Source of the DNA: Conexibacter sp.
Lineage (GTDB): Bacteria; Actinomycetota; Thermoleophilia; Solirubrobacterales; 70-9
Reading direction: 5' to 3'
Assembly (NCBI GenBank): GCA_018263295.1
Contig: JADFCZ010000027.1
Location: 1 to 55,965, forward strand
Length of the DNA: 55,965 bases
Below the pieces are notes generated by a model. That model saw only the letters and a list, made by a program, of their open reading frames with translations. It was not told the origin of the DNA and did no database searches. Positions 17,822 through 26,241 of this stretch are shown here, piece by piece. Each line of letters opens with the position of its first letter. The stretch's first letter is position 1. Made by a program: the position numbers and the translations under genes.

Positions 17822-18741
17822 GCGTGCTCGCCGCTCCCTGCGGCGGGCTCGGCGAAGAGGGCGATCATCCGCTCGGCCAGGAACTCGGGCGCCTCCTCCG
17901 GCAGCCAGTGGCCGGCGTCGGGAACGACCTCCATCCGCATCAGCGGAGCGTTCGCCTCGGCTCCGCCCTGCTGATCGGGCCGGATGACCGGGTCGGCGAC
18001 GCCGACGAACTGCACGCAGGGCTGGCGGAGGATCCGGTCGGAGAACGACCCGGAGGCGATCTCGCGCAGCTCCCGGGTCAGGAAGCTCCGGTAGAGGGAG
18101 ACGCAGGCCCTGGCGCGGTCCGGCTCGGCCCACTGCGAGACGAAGGCGCCGAGCTCGGCCTCGCTCCAGGTCCGGTCGGGATCGACGGAGCTGGCCCGGA
18201 AGACCGTGCGGGTGAAGGCGGGGACGCGCTGGACGACCTGGCGGCCGAGGAGGGGAGAGGCGATCAACACCATGTAGGCGAGCCGCCGGGCGAGCTTCAG
18301 GGCCGCGGCGACGCCGGGTTCGCGCTGGACCCAGGGATGGCCGATCCCGGCGGCCGCGAAGTGCGAGAAGCGCTCGGGGGCGTCGAGGCACAGCAGGAAG
18401 CCGGTGAATCCGCCCCAGTCGTGGCCGGCGAGGCGGACCCGCTCGAGCCCGAGGACGTCCATGAGCGCGAGGACGTCCGCGGCGAGCTCGGCCTTCAGGT
18501 AGCTGCCGCCGGGCGCGGCCGTCCAGCCGAAGCCGCGGAGGTCGGGGCAGATCACCCGGTAGTGCTCGCTGAGCGGCCTGATCAGGCGGCGCCAGGCATA
18601 CCAGTGCTGCGGCCAGCCGTGGAGGAGCACGAGCGGCTCGGCGTCGGCGGATCCCGCGACCGCGACGTGCATCCGCAGGCCACCGATCTCGTGGAACTCG
18701 TGCTCGACGCCGGCGAGCTCGGGCATCGGGCGCGTTCCCAT
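17818..18741 (-). CDS. Alpha/beta hydrolase, epoxide hydrolase type
   Basis: 307 residues from the ATG at 18741 (ATG 18726 is the alternative). The nucleophile is aspartate, Asp108 in GHDWGG, the signature of epoxide hydrolases and haloalkane dehalogenases rather than serine esterases. The oxyanion-hole segment is HGWPQHWYAW (41-50), and the histidine base is in PDAGHWLPEE near the C-terminus. A helical cap lies between about 150 and 230. Substrate unknown. The gene sits opposite cinA and shares the CTAG stop with it; it interrupts the usual cinA-recA neighbourhood. Confidence 0.82.
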   Translation of the reverse strand: MGTRPMPELAGVEHEFHEIGGLRMHVAVAGSADAEPLVLLHGWPQHWYAWRRLIRPLSEHYRVICPDLRGFGWTAAPGGSYLKAELAADVLALMDVLGLERVRLAGHDWGGFTGFLLCLDAPERFSHFAAAGIGHPWVQREPGVAAALKLARRLAYMVLIASPLLGRQVVQRVPAFTRTVFRASSVDPDRTWSEAELGAFVSQWAEPDRARACVSLYRSFLTRELREIASGSFSDRILRQPCVQFVGVADPVIRPDQQGGAEANAPLMRMEVVPDAGHWLPEEAPEFLAERMIALFAEPAAGSGEHA

Positions 18742-18836
18742 CGGCCAATCGTCCCAGGTTCGGCAGATCCGGGGCCTCGGCACGGATCCGGCGCTGAATC
18801 GGCACTTCCGGCTCACATTCGCGCGGTCGCGTCCTC

Positions 18837-18842
18837 TAGCGT
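18837..18842 (+). promoter_or_regulatory. -10 element TAGCGT for leaderless thpR
   Basis: The TAGCGT hexamer ends 7 bases before the GTG at 18850 and supports that start. Confidence 0.5.
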
Positions 18843-18849
18843 CGCCGGG

Positions 18850-19467
18850 GTGGAGGCGAGCGATTGCGAGGACGGCGGGCCCCGGCCGGAGCGGATCCGG
18901 GCGTTCCTCGCCCTGGATCCGCCGCCGACGACGATCGAGGCCGTCTCCGCCTGGCAGCGCCGGGCGCTTGGGGACGGCCTCCGCCCGCTCGGGGCCGACG
19001 GCCTGCATCTGACGCTGGTCTTCCTCGGAGACCGCGATCCGGCCGCGATCGAGCGCGCCGCGAGCGCGCTGAGGACGGCCGCATCGGGTACGGCGGCGGT
19101 GCGTGTGGTTCTCGCTCCCGCGCCGATCGGCCTGCCTCCGCGACGACCGCGCGTCGTCGCCCTCGAGGCGACCAGCCCCGCCGCGGTTCGACTCCACGAC
19201 ACCCTCCTCGGCGAGCTCGGGGCGGTCGGCGTGGACGTCGCGGAGCGGCGGCGCTATCGGCCGCATCTGAGCGTCGCGCGGGTTCGCGGCGATCCGCCTC
19301 GGCGCCGCGCCGAGGAAGCCGTCGCGGGGCTCGCGCCCTTCGGCGGGCCGGGAGGACATACGTTCGATGCCGTCCGGGTGGCGCTCTACCGTTCTGAACT
19401 CCGATCCCAGGGTGCGCGCTACAGCCTCCTGGCGGATGTCGAATTGCCGCGTGGAAGCGGCGGATGA
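18850..19467 (+). CDS. thpR: RNA 2',3'-cyclic phosphodiesterase (2'-5' RNA ligase family)
   Basis: 205 residues from GTG 18850. Two HxTx-type motifs mark the 2H phosphoesterase fold: His53-Leu-Thr-Leu (HLTLVFLG) and His139-Leu-Ser-Val ([11 protein letters not shown]), spaced as in bacterial ThpR/Lig[11 protein letters not shown] near the N-terminus is also typical. The second motif has Ser instead of Thr, which the family tolerates. It hydrolyses 2',3'-cyclic phosphates and may join RNA 2'-5' in vitro. The gene precedes recA by 12 bases, with a TAGCGT -10 at its start. Confidence 0.85.
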   Translation: MEASDCEDGGPRPERIRAFLALDPPPTTIEAVSAWQRRALGDGLRPLGADGLHLTLVFLGDRDPAAIERAASALRTAASGTAAVRVVLAPAPIGLPPRRPRVVALEATSPAAVRLHDTLLGELGAVGVDVAERRRYRPHLSVARVRGDPPRRRAEEAVAGLAPFGGPGGHTFDAVRVALYRSELRSQGARYSLLADVELPRGSGG

Positions 19468-19479
19468 GGTGGTTTGAAA

Positions 19480-20586
19480 ATGGCAGCAGGAAACAAGCCG
19501 ACGCCGATCGAGGCCGGTTCGAAGGACGCCAAGGCGAAGGACGCGGCACTGAAGGCCGCCGTCGGTCAGATCGAGCGCGAGTTCGGCGCCGGCGCCGTGA
19601 TGAAGCTCGGCAGCAAGACCGTCATGGACGTCGAAGCGATCCCGACCGGGGCGATCTCGCTCGACCTCGCGCTCGGCGTGGGCGGCGTGCCGAAGGGCCG
19701 GATCGTCGAGATCTTCGGCCCGGAGTCGTCCGGCAAGACGACGCTGATCTACCACATCATCGCCCAGTGCCAGGCCCGCGGCGGCGTCTGCGCGTTCGTC
19801 GACGCCGAGCACGCGATCGACCCCGTCTACGCGCGCCGGATCGGCGTCGACACCGACGAGCTGCTGATCTCCCAGCCCGACTACGGCGAGCAGGCGCTCG
19901 AGATCGTCGACGTCCTGACCCGCTCGGGAGCCGTCGACCTCGTCGCGGTCGACTCGGTCGCGGCGCTGACCCCGCGGGTCGAGCTCGAGGGGCAGATGGG
20001 CGAGGTCCAGGTCGGCCTCCAGGCCCGGCTGATGTCACAGGCGCTGCGGAAGCTCGCCGGCAACCTGAACCGGGCGAAGACCGTCTGCCTGTTCACGAAC
20101 CAGATCCGCGAGAAGATCGGGGTCAGCTTCGGCAGCCCCGAGACGCAGCCGGGCGGCCGGGCGCTGAAGTTCTACTCGTCCCAGCGCCTCGACCTGCGGC
20201 GGATCGAGACCCTCAAGGAGGGGACCGAGGCGGTCGGCAACCGGGTCCGGGTGAAGGTCGTCAAGAACAAGGTCGCGGCCCCGTTCAAGCAGGCCGAGTT
20301 CGACGTCGAGTACGGCGTCGGCATCTCGAACGAGAGCTGCCTGCTCGACCTCGGCGTCGAACACGACATCGTCACCAAGTCCGGTTCGTTCTTCTCCTAC
20401 GGCGAGACCCGCCTCGGGCAGGGCCGCAACAACTCGAAGCAGTTCCTCTCCGAGAACCCCGAGATGGCGAACGAGATCGAGGACAAGATCTACGAGACGC
20501 TCGGCGTCGTCCGCGCCCCGGGCACCGAGCGGATGGCCCCGGCACCGGCCGCTCCCGTCGAGGAGGAGAGCCCCGAGGCCGCCTGA
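19480..20586 (+). CDS. recA: Recombinase RecA
   Basis: 368 residues. Catalyses strand exchange and activates SOS cleavage. Walker A is GPESSGKT (near residue 80), followed by [10 protein letters not shown], the [15 protein letters not shown] segment, Walker B-type [12 protein letters not shown], loop 2 ([18 protein letters not shown]) and the C-terminal GYGVG-like strand. ATG 19480 is chosen because GAGGTGG at 19466-19472 lies 7 bases upstream; a TTG at 19474 is in frame. No LexA box was recognised upstream. recX follows. Confidence 0.97.
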   Translation: MAAGNKPTPIEAGSKDAKAKDAALKAAVGQIEREFGAGAVMKLGSKTVMDVEAIPTGAISLDLALGVGGVPKGRIVEIFGPESSGKTTLIYHIIAQCQARGGVCAFVDAEHAIDPVYARRIGVDTDELLISQPDYGEQALEIVDVLTRSGAVDLVAVDSVAALTPRVELEGQMGEVQVGLQARLMSQALRKLAGNLNRAKTVCLFTNQIREKIGVSFGSPETQPGGRALKFYSSQRLDLRRIETLKEGTEAVGNRVRVKVVKNKVAAPFKQAEFDVEYGVGISNESCLLDLGVEHDIVTKSGSFFSYGETRLGQGRNNSKQFLSENPEMANEIEDKIYETLGVVRAPGTERMAPAPAAPVEEESPEAA

Positions 20587-20630
20587 GCGGTCCGGGGGCC
20601 CGACCGGTGGCGGCCGACGACCGGGCACCC

Positions 20631-21086
20631 ATGCAGGACGTCCTGGGCAAGGCGCTCGGGGCGCTGCGGCGCCGGGAGCGAACTGCTTCCGAGCTCCACG
20701 CCTGGCTGCGGGAGCGGGACTGTGATGAGGATCTGGCCGAGGACGTGATCGCGGAGCTGGTCGAGCTCGGCGAGATCGATGACGAGCGGTTCGCCTTCGC
20801 CTACGCGGCCGACAAGCGTGAGCTCTCCGGCTGGGGCGCCCACCGGATCGCCGCCGCGCTGACCGAGCGCGGCATCGGCCCGGGCCTGGCCGAGCGCGCC
20901 GCGTCCGAGCCGCGCGAGGCGGAGCTGGAACGGGCGGTCGAGCTGGTGGTCGCGAAGGGCGAGGACCTCGCCGACGAACGCGGCAGGGCCCGGGCCCTCT
21001 CGCATCTGACGCGGCGCGGCTACGAGTACGAGCTGGCCTACGACGCGGTCCGCCGGGCGGAGGGGAACGGCTCGCGGGCCGCCTGA
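20631..21086 (+). CDS. recX: Regulatory protein RecX
   Basis: 151 residues from ATG 20631; an in-frame GTG at 20607 would add 8 residues and neither has a strong ribosome site. Consists of three RecX three-helix repeats: [40 protein letters not shown] and [20 protein letters not shown]. RecX binds RecA filaments and limits recombination. The location directly downstream of recA, on the same strand, supports the call. Confidence 0.85.
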   Translation: MQDVLGKALGALRRRERTASELHAWLRERDCDEDLAEDVIAELVELGEIDDERFAFAYAADKRELSGWGAHRIAAALTERGIGPGLAERAASEPREAELERAVELVVAKGEDLADERGRARALSHLTRRGYEYELAYDAVRRAEGNGSRAA

Positions 21087-21110
21087 ACCGGCCGGCCCAC
21101 CGCGACGCTC

Positions 21111-21116
21111 TACCAT
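21111..21116 (+). promoter_or_regulatory. -10 element TACCAT for rny
   Basis: TACCAT ends 4 bases before GTG 21121 and 10 bases before ATG 21127; the spacing favours the ATG for a leaderless start. Confidence 0.45.
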
Positions 21117-21126
21117 CGACGTGGAG

Positions 21127-22563
21127 ATGGAGAGGCGGAGTCGCAGAAAGGTCGCAGGTCGGGAAGCCCCGGCAAATCCGCAGCTTTCCGCCGCCAAGCC
21201 GATCACGGCGGTCGACCCGCAGGAAGCGGGAGACGACGACGGCTCCGATCTCCGTGCCCGGCGCGAGGAGATCTCCAGGCTCCAGGAGCGGGCACTCCAC
21301 GACGCCGAGGCGGCGCGGCTGAAGCTCGCCGACATCGAGCGGCGCGAACGGGCCCTCGCCGATCGCGAGCGCAACCTCGACGGCCAGGCGGAGGAGCTGA
21401 AGCGCCAGAAGCAGGTCCAGCGCAAGGAGCTCGAGCGGCTCTCGGGCCTGACCGCCGCGCAGGCGAAGCAGATGCTGATCGCCGACGTCGAGCACGACGC
21501 CCGCCGCCAGGCCGGTCGGGTGCTGCTGCAGATCGAGGAGGAGACGAAGCGGGACGCGGACCGTCGCGCCCGCAACATCATCTCGATCGCGATGGGACGG
21601 CTGGCGGGCACCCACGCGAGCGAGACCACCACCCGGCTGATCGAGCTGCCCAGCGAGGAGATGAAGGGGCGGATCATCGGCCGCGAGGGCCGAAACATCC
21701 GCGCCATCGAGTCGCTGACGGGAGTCGACCTGATCATCGACGAGACGCCGAACGCCGTCGTCGTCTCGAGCTTCGACGGGGTCCGCCGCGAGATCGCCCG
21801 GATCATGCTCGAGCGGCTGATCGCCGACGGCCGGATTCAGCCGGCGACGATCGAAGAGGCCTACGAGAAGGCGAAGGCGGAGGTCGAGGCGACGATGGTC
21901 GCCGAGGGCGAGCGGGCCGAGCTCGAGGCCGGGGTCCACGGGATCGATCCCGCTTTGCTCGAGGTGCTCGGACGGCTGCGATTCCGCACCTCCTACGGCC
22001 AGAACGTGCTCGACCACCTGATCGAGGCGGCCGAGATCGCCGGCCTGATCGCCGCCGAGCTCGGCGTATCGGTCGAGACGGCGCGGCGAGCGACGCTCCT
22101 GCACGACCTCGGCAAGGCCGTCAGCCACGAGGTCGAGGGCTCCCACGCGCAGGTCGGCGCCTCGATGGCCCGCCGCAAGGGGGAGAGCGAGGCGGTCGCC
22201 CACGCGATCGAGGCACACCACAACGAGGTGGCTCCGAAGACGGTCGAGGCGGTGATCGTCCAGATCGCCGATGCCGTCTCCGGTGCCCGCCCGGGGGCAA
22301 GGGGCGAGGCGCTGGAGCACTATGTGACGCGCCTTCGCGACCTCGAGGAGGTCGCCGGCCGGCACCCCGGCGTCGAGAAGGTCTACGCCGTCCGCGCCGG
22401 CCGCGAGGTGCGCCTCGTCGTCGACCCGGGAGCCGTCGACGACGAGGAAGCCGCGGTGATCGCGCGCCGCGCCGCGCAGGCCGTGGAGAAGGAGCTGGAC
22501 TACCCCGGCAGGATCAAGATCACGGTCGTCCGCGAGAGCCGTTCGACGGCCTTCGCCGAGTAG
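21127..22563 (+). CDS. rny: Ribonuclease Y, form without N-terminal membrane anchor
   Basis: 478 residues from ATG 21127 (GTG 21121 would add two). Endoribonuclease that starts mRNA decay. Order: short basic N-terminus, long coiled coil (about 45-150, rich in Arg/Glu/Ala), KH domain with MKGRIIGREGRNIRAIE (about 180-240), HD domain with LLHDLGKAVSHEVEGSHAQVG (about 315-400) and C-terminal EKELDYPGRIKITVVRE. Firmicute RNase Y has a membrane helix at its N-terminus; none is visible here, and only 34 bases separate the gene from recX, leaving no room for one. A soluble enzyme is inferred. Confidence 0.93.
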   Translation: MERRSRRKVAGREAPANPQLSAAKPITAVDPQEAGDDDGSDLRARREEISRLQERALHDAEAARLKLADIERRERALADRERNLDGQAEELKRQKQVQRKELERLSGLTAAQAKQMLIADVEHDARRQAGRVLLQIEEETKRDADRRARNIISIAMGRLAGTHASETTTRLIELPSEEMKGRIIGREGRNIRAIESLTGVDLIIDETPNAVVVSSFDGVRREIARIMLERLIADGRIQPATIEEAYEKAKAEVEATMVAEGERAELEAGVHGIDPALLEVLGRLRFRTSYGQNVLDHLIEAAEIAGLIAAELGVSVETARRATLLHDLGKAVSHEVEGSHAQVGASMARRKGESEAVAHAIEAHHNEVAPKTVEAVIVQIADAVSGARPGARGEALEHYVTRLRDLEEVAGRHPGVEKVYAVRAGREVRLVVDPGAVDDEEAAVIARRAAQAVEKELDYPGRIKITVVRESRSTAFAE

Positions 22564-22595
22564 CGGGCACGACGATCCTCGTCGACCCCGATCGA

Positions 22596-22601
22596 TAGGA
22601 T
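22596..22601 (+). promoter_or_regulatory. -10 element TAGGAT for the cytochrome c gene
   Basis: TAGGAT ends 9 bases before the ATG at 22611; there is no well-placed ribosome site. Confidence 0.5.
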
Positions 22602-22610
22602 CGCGCCTGC

Positions 22611-23231
22611 ATGGACGAAAGCCTCTTCTACATAGCCGGCGGCGCCCTGATCGTGGTCGCTTTGATCCTCTCCTTCATCGGGATGAGGAGCGACAAGTTC
22701 CCCTCGGGGAACGGCTTGATCGCAGGCATCGTCGTCATCTTCCTGCTCGTCGCGGCCACCGCCGTGGGCGCCGTCGAGCTCGCCAAGCACGAGGACGAGC
22801 AGGGCGGCGAGCTCGAGGCCGCCAACGCCGAGGCCGACGTCCAGCAGGGCAGCGAGACCGCCACCGCACAGCAGGAGGGCGCCGCACCCGAGGACACGCC
22901 GGCCGGCAAGCCCTCGGGCGGGGGCGCAGCCGGTGGCGCTGACGCAGCCCTCGTCGACGAGGGCAAGCAGGTCTTCGTCTCGACCGGATGCGGCAGCTGC
23001 CACACGATCGCCGAGCTCGGCGCCGACGCCCAGGGCACGATCGGCCCGAACCTCGACACGGTCCTCGCCGGCAAGGACGACGCCTTCATCGAGACGTCGA
23101 TCGTCGATCCGAGCGCGGAGGTCGAGCAGGGCTTCCCGGACGGGACGATGCCGAGCAACTACGGGGACCAGCTGAGCCCCGAGCAGCTCGACGCGCTCGT
23201 CGCGTTCCTCTCGCAGACCGCCGGCAACTGA
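22611..23231 (+). CDS. Membrane-anchored c-type cytochrome
   Basis: 206 residues. Two N-terminal membrane helices (about 6-25 and 35-55), an Ala/Gly/Glu-rich linker (60-112) and one class I cytochrome c domain with the haem site Cys127-Gly-Ser-Cys130-His131 and probable distal ligand Met180 in DGTMPSNYG. The topology puts the haem domain outside the membrane. The two-helix anchor resembles the cytochrome c domain of Cox subunit II proteins, but no CuA site is present. It lies between rny and miaB with no respiratory genes beside it, so its electron partner is unknown. CcdA at 48830 could serve its maturation. Confidence 0.82.
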   Translation: MDESLFYIAGGALIVVALILSFIGMRSDKFPSGNGLIAGIVVIFLLVAATAVGAVELAKHEDEQGGELEAANAEADVQQGSETATAQQEGAAPEDTPAGKPSGGGAAGGADAALVDEGKQVFVSTGCGSCHTIAELGADAQGTIGPNLDTVLAGKDDAFIETSIVDPSAEVEQGFPDGTMPSNYGDQLSPEQLDALVAFLSQTAGN

Positions 23232-23255
23232 TCCGGCGGCGCCGCGCGGCGCCGC

Positions 23256-23261
23256 TACCCT
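23256..23261 (+). promoter_or_regulatory. -10 element TACCCT for leaderless miaB
   Basis: TACCCT ends 7 bases before the ATG at 23269. Confidence 0.5.
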
Positions 23262-23268
23262 GAGCGCC

Positions 23269-24612
23269 ATGGAGACGACCGGACAGGGCGCAGCCAAGCG
23301 ATTCCACGTCACGACCTTCGGCTGTCAGATGAACGAACACGACTCCGAGCGCATGCGCGGGATGCTGTCTTCGCTCGGCTACACCGAGGCGCCGAGCCGG
23401 GAGCAGGCCGACCTGATCCTCTTCAACACCTGCTCGATCCGCGAGAACGCCGACAGCCGCTTCATCGCCCATCTCGGCGAGGCGAAGCGGCTCAAGAGCG
23501 AGCAACCCGACGTGGTCGTCGGCGTCGGCGGCTGCTGGGCTCAGTCGGTCAAGGACGAGGTCTTCGAGCGGTTCCCGTTCGTCGACGTCGCCTTCGGCCC
23601 CGGCCAGATTCACAAGCTCGCCGAGTTCCTGACCTCGGACTCCCTGTCCGCCCAGGGCTACTTCGAGTTCGAGGACTTCGCCGGTCACCTGCCCACGCAG
23701 CGGACACGGCCGTTCCAGGCGTGGCTGCAGATCTCGCAGGGCTGCAACTGCGTCTGCTCCTACTGCATCGTGCCCTCGACCCGCGGCCGCGAGGCGAGCC
23801 GGCCGTCCGGCGAGCTCCTCGCCGAAGTCCGGGCGCTGGCCGCCGACGGCGTCCGCGAGGTGACGCTGCTGGGTCAGAACGTGAACAGCTACGGCCGCGA
23901 CCTCCGCGGCGAGGGGCGAATGACGTTCGCCGATCTCTTGCGTGCCGTCGACGCCGTCGACGGGATCGAGCGGATCCGCTACACGAGCCCGCACCCCAAG
24001 GACATGAAGGAGGACGTGATCCTCGCCCACGCCGAGTGTCCGTCGGTCTGCGAGCACATCCACCTGCCGCTGCAGTCGGGATCGAGCCGGATCCTGAAGC
24101 AGATGCGGCGAACGTACGACCGCGACCGCTACCTCGACCGGGTGGCGCTGATCCGCGAGCACGTGCCCGACGCCGCCCTCACGACGGACATAATCGTCGG
24201 GTTCCCGGGCGAGACCGACGAGGACTTCGAGGCGACCCTGGAGGTGGTCGAGGAGGTCGGCTACGACGGCGCGTTCACGTTCGTCTTCAGCCCGCGGCGC
24301 GGCACCCTGGCGGCGGAGCTCGACGGCAGGGTCCCGCACCCGGTCAAGAAGGAGCGGATGGGGCGACTGGTCGAGGCCGTCCAGCGCCGCGCCCGCGAGC
24401 GCGCCGAGCGGTTCGTCGGGCGTACGGTCGACGTCCTCGTCGAGGGGCCGAGCCGGACCGATCCGAGCCGCCTGCGCGGCCGCAGCCGCCACAACAAGGC
24501 GGTGAACTTCGACGGGACCGCGGGTCCCGGCGAGATCGTCGAGGTCGAGGTCGCCGCCGCCACGTCGCAGACCCTGCTCGGCACCGAGGTCCTGCTCTCC
24601 CGCGCGGGCTGA
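23269..24612 (+). CDS. miaB: tRNA-2-methylthio-N6-dimethylallyladenosine synthase
   Basis: 447 residues. Adds the methylthio group to i6A37 of tRNAs using radical SAM chemistry. N-terminal UPF0004 domain with the three cysteines of the auxiliary cluster (TFGCQMNEHDS, FNTCSIRENA, GVGGCWAQ), radical SAM motif CNCVCSYCIVP with CxxxCxxC, and the C-terminal TRAM domain (about 375-445). It acts after MiaA, whose gene follows after 5 bases; the pair forms an operon. Confidence 0.95.
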   Translation: METTGQGAAKRFHVTTFGCQMNEHDSERMRGMLSSLGYTEAPSREQADLILFNTCSIRENADSRFIAHLGEAKRLKSEQPDVVVGVGGCWAQSVKDEVFERFPFVDVAFGPGQIHKLAEFLTSDSLSAQGYFEFEDFAGHLPTQRTRPFQAWLQISQGCNCVCSYCIVPSTRGREASRPSGELLAEVRALAADGVREVTLLGQNVNSYGRDLRGEGRMTFADLLRAVDAVDGIERIRYTSPHPKDMKEDVILAHAECPSVCEHIHLPLQSGSSRILKQMRRTYDRDRYLDRVALIREHVPDAALTTDIIVGFPGETDEDFEATLEVVEEVGYDGAFTFVFSPRRGTLAAELDGRVPHPVKKERMGRLVEAVQRRARERAERFVGRTVDVLVEGPSRTDPSRLRGRSRHNKAVNFDGTAGPGEIVEVEVAAATSQTLLGTEVLLSRAG

Positions 24613-24617
24613 CCCCC

Positions 24618-25511
24618 GTGGGCGTGATCGCCATCTTCGGCCCGACCGGCGTCGGCAAGACCGCCGTCGCGATCGAGCTCGGCGACCTGCTGCGGGAAGC
24701 GGGCGAGGACCCCGTCGCGGTCTCCTGCGACGCGATCCAGGTCTACCGCGGGCTCGAGATCCTGAGCGGTGCCCCCGACGCGGGCGAGCGCGAGCGGCTC
24801 GAGCACCGCCTGGTCGGTGTCGCGGACCCCGGCGAGGAATTCAGCGCCGGCCGCTTCGCCGAGCTCGCCAGGAGCGAGATCGACGACCTCCTCGCGGCCG
24901 GGAGGACCCCGATCGTCGTCGGCGGGACCGGGCTCTACATGCGAGCCGCGCTCGCCGACCTCGACCTGAAGCCGCCCGTGCCCGACGAGGTCAGGCGACT
25001 GGTGGAAGCCCAGGTGGCGGAGCTCGGATCAGCGGCGATGCACGCCGAGCTCGATCCCGACGTCGGCGAGCGGATCCACCCCAACGACCGCAAGCGCGTC
25101 GCTCGGGCGCTCGAGCTCCAGCGCGTCGGGCTCGATCCGCCGGAGCGCGGGCGGGAGCTCTGGACGGCATCGCTGCGGCACCCGACGGTGCTGATCGGCA
25201 TCGTCGTCGACCGCGAGGAGCTCGCCGACCGGATCGACCGCCGGGTCGACGCGATGATCGCCGCGGGGGCCGCCGATGAGGCCAGGGCGGCAGCGGCGGC
25301 GGGAGCCTCGCGGACCGCGAGATCGGCGCTCGGGTTCGAGGAGCTGATCGGCGGCGACGCCGGGGCCGTCAAGGCGTCGCACCGGCGCTATGCGCGCCGG
25401 CAGATGACCTGGCTGCGGAAGATGGACGGCGTCGCGACGATCGACCGCACCGGGCTCGGCGACGCCGAGGTCGCGAGGGCGGCGATGGCCCTCGTCGACC
25501 GTCCCGCCTAG
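24618..25511 (+). CDS. miaA: tRNA dimethylallyltransferase
   Basis: 297 residues from GTG 24618. Transfers the dimethylallyl group to A37, the substrate of MiaB. P-loop [12 protein letters not shown] (7-18), the [13 protein letters not shown] segment with the catalytic Asp, the [12 protein letters not shown] motif and [11 protein letters not shown]. An Arg/Ala-rich C-terminal part ends the protein. The TAG stop shares a CTAG with the stop of clpP on the other strand, so the two genes overlap by two bases. Confidence 0.94.
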   Translation: MGVIAIFGPTGVGKTAVAIELGDLLREAGEDPVAVSCDAIQVYRGLEILSGAPDAGERERLEHRLVGVADPGEEFSAGRFAELARSEIDDLLAAGRTPIVVGGTGLYMRAALADLDLKPPVPDEVRRLVEAQVAELGSAAMHAELDPDVGERIHPNDRKRVARALELQRVGLDPPERGRELWTASLRHPTVLIGIVVDREELADRIDRRVDAMIAAGAADEARAAAAAGASRTARSALGFEELIGGDAGAVKASHRRYARRQMTWLRKMDGVATIDRTGLGDAEVARAAMALVDRPA

Positions 25512-26131
25512 GCGGAGCCGTTCGGCGAAGCCGCGTCCGGCGCCCGCATGTCGCGGTCGGTCATCACGTGATCGATCAGCCCGTACTCCCGCGCTTCCTC
25601 GGCGGAGAAGAAGCGGTCCCGCTCCATGTCGTCGTGGATCTGCTCGACGGTCTGGCCCGTGTGCTGGGAGTAGAGCTCCTCCAGGCGGCGGCGCAGGGCG
25701 AGCGTCTCGCGGGCGTGGATCTCGATGTCGGTCGACTGACCCTCGAATCCGCCGCTCGGCTGGTGGTTGAGGATCCGCGAGTTCGGCAGCGCCATCCGCT
25801 TGCCCTTGGTCCCGCCGGCGAGGATCAGCGAGCCCATCGACATCGCGACCCCGAAGCAGATCGTCTGGACGTCGCAGTGGACGAACTGCATCGTGTCGTA
25901 GATCGCCAGGCCGGAGTAGACGATCCCGCCCGGGGAGTTGATGTAGAGCGAGATGTCCTTGTCGGGGTCCTCGGACTCGAGATGCAGCAACTGGGCGACG
26001 ATCAGGTTCGAGACCTGGTCATCGATCGGGGTCCCGAGGACGACGATCCGCTCCGAGAGCAGACGCGAGTAGATGTCGAACGAGCGCTCCCCGCGCGAGG
26101 ACTGCTCGACCACCATCGGGACCATCGGCAT
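25508..26131 (-). CDS. clpP: ATP-dependent Clp protease proteolytic subunit
   Basis: 207 residues. Serine peptidase ring of the Clp machines. The catalytic Ser is in [13 protein letters not shown], the His in [14 protein letters not shown], and the Asp follows in the [13 protein letters not shown] region. The ATG at 26131 has a strong AGGAGG ribosome site 8 bases upstream, one of the few clear Shine-Dalgarno sites in the window. The usual actinobacterial tandem clpP1-clpP2 and adjacent clpX are absent here, and a second copy may lie elsewhere. It is divergent from dapF. Confidence 0.95.
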   Translation of the reverse strand: MPMVPMVVEQSSRGERSFDIYSRLLSERIVVLGTPIDDQVSNLIVAQLLHLESEDPDKDISLYINSPGGIVYSGLAIYDTMQFVHCDVQTICFGVAMSMGSLILAGGTKGKRMALPNSRILNHQPSGGFEGQSTDIEIHARETLALRRRLEELYSQHTGQTVEQIHDDMERDRFFSAEEAREYGLIDHVMTDRDMRAPDAASPNGSA

Positions 26132-26167
26132 TTGCTGAACCTCCTGTGTCGGACGACTTGACCGAGC

Positions 26168-26173
26168 AGGCTA
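26168..26173 (-). promoter_or_regulatory. Candidate -10 TAGCCT for clpP
   Basis: The minus-strand TAGCCT lies about 36 bases before the clpP ATG, giving a leader of about 30 bases that contains AGGAGG. Confidence 0.4.
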
Positions 26174-26228
26174 GCGGGACGGCACCACGGCCCCCGGGCA
26201 CCGGCCCGTTTCGGCCGGCCGCTGCCGC

Positions 26229-26234
26229 CATACT
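26229..26234 (+). promoter_or_regulatory. -10-like CATACT for dapF
   Basis: CATACT ends 7 bases before the ATG at 26242, a looser match to the leaderless pattern. Confidence 0.35.
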
Positions 26235-26241
26235 TGCGCCG

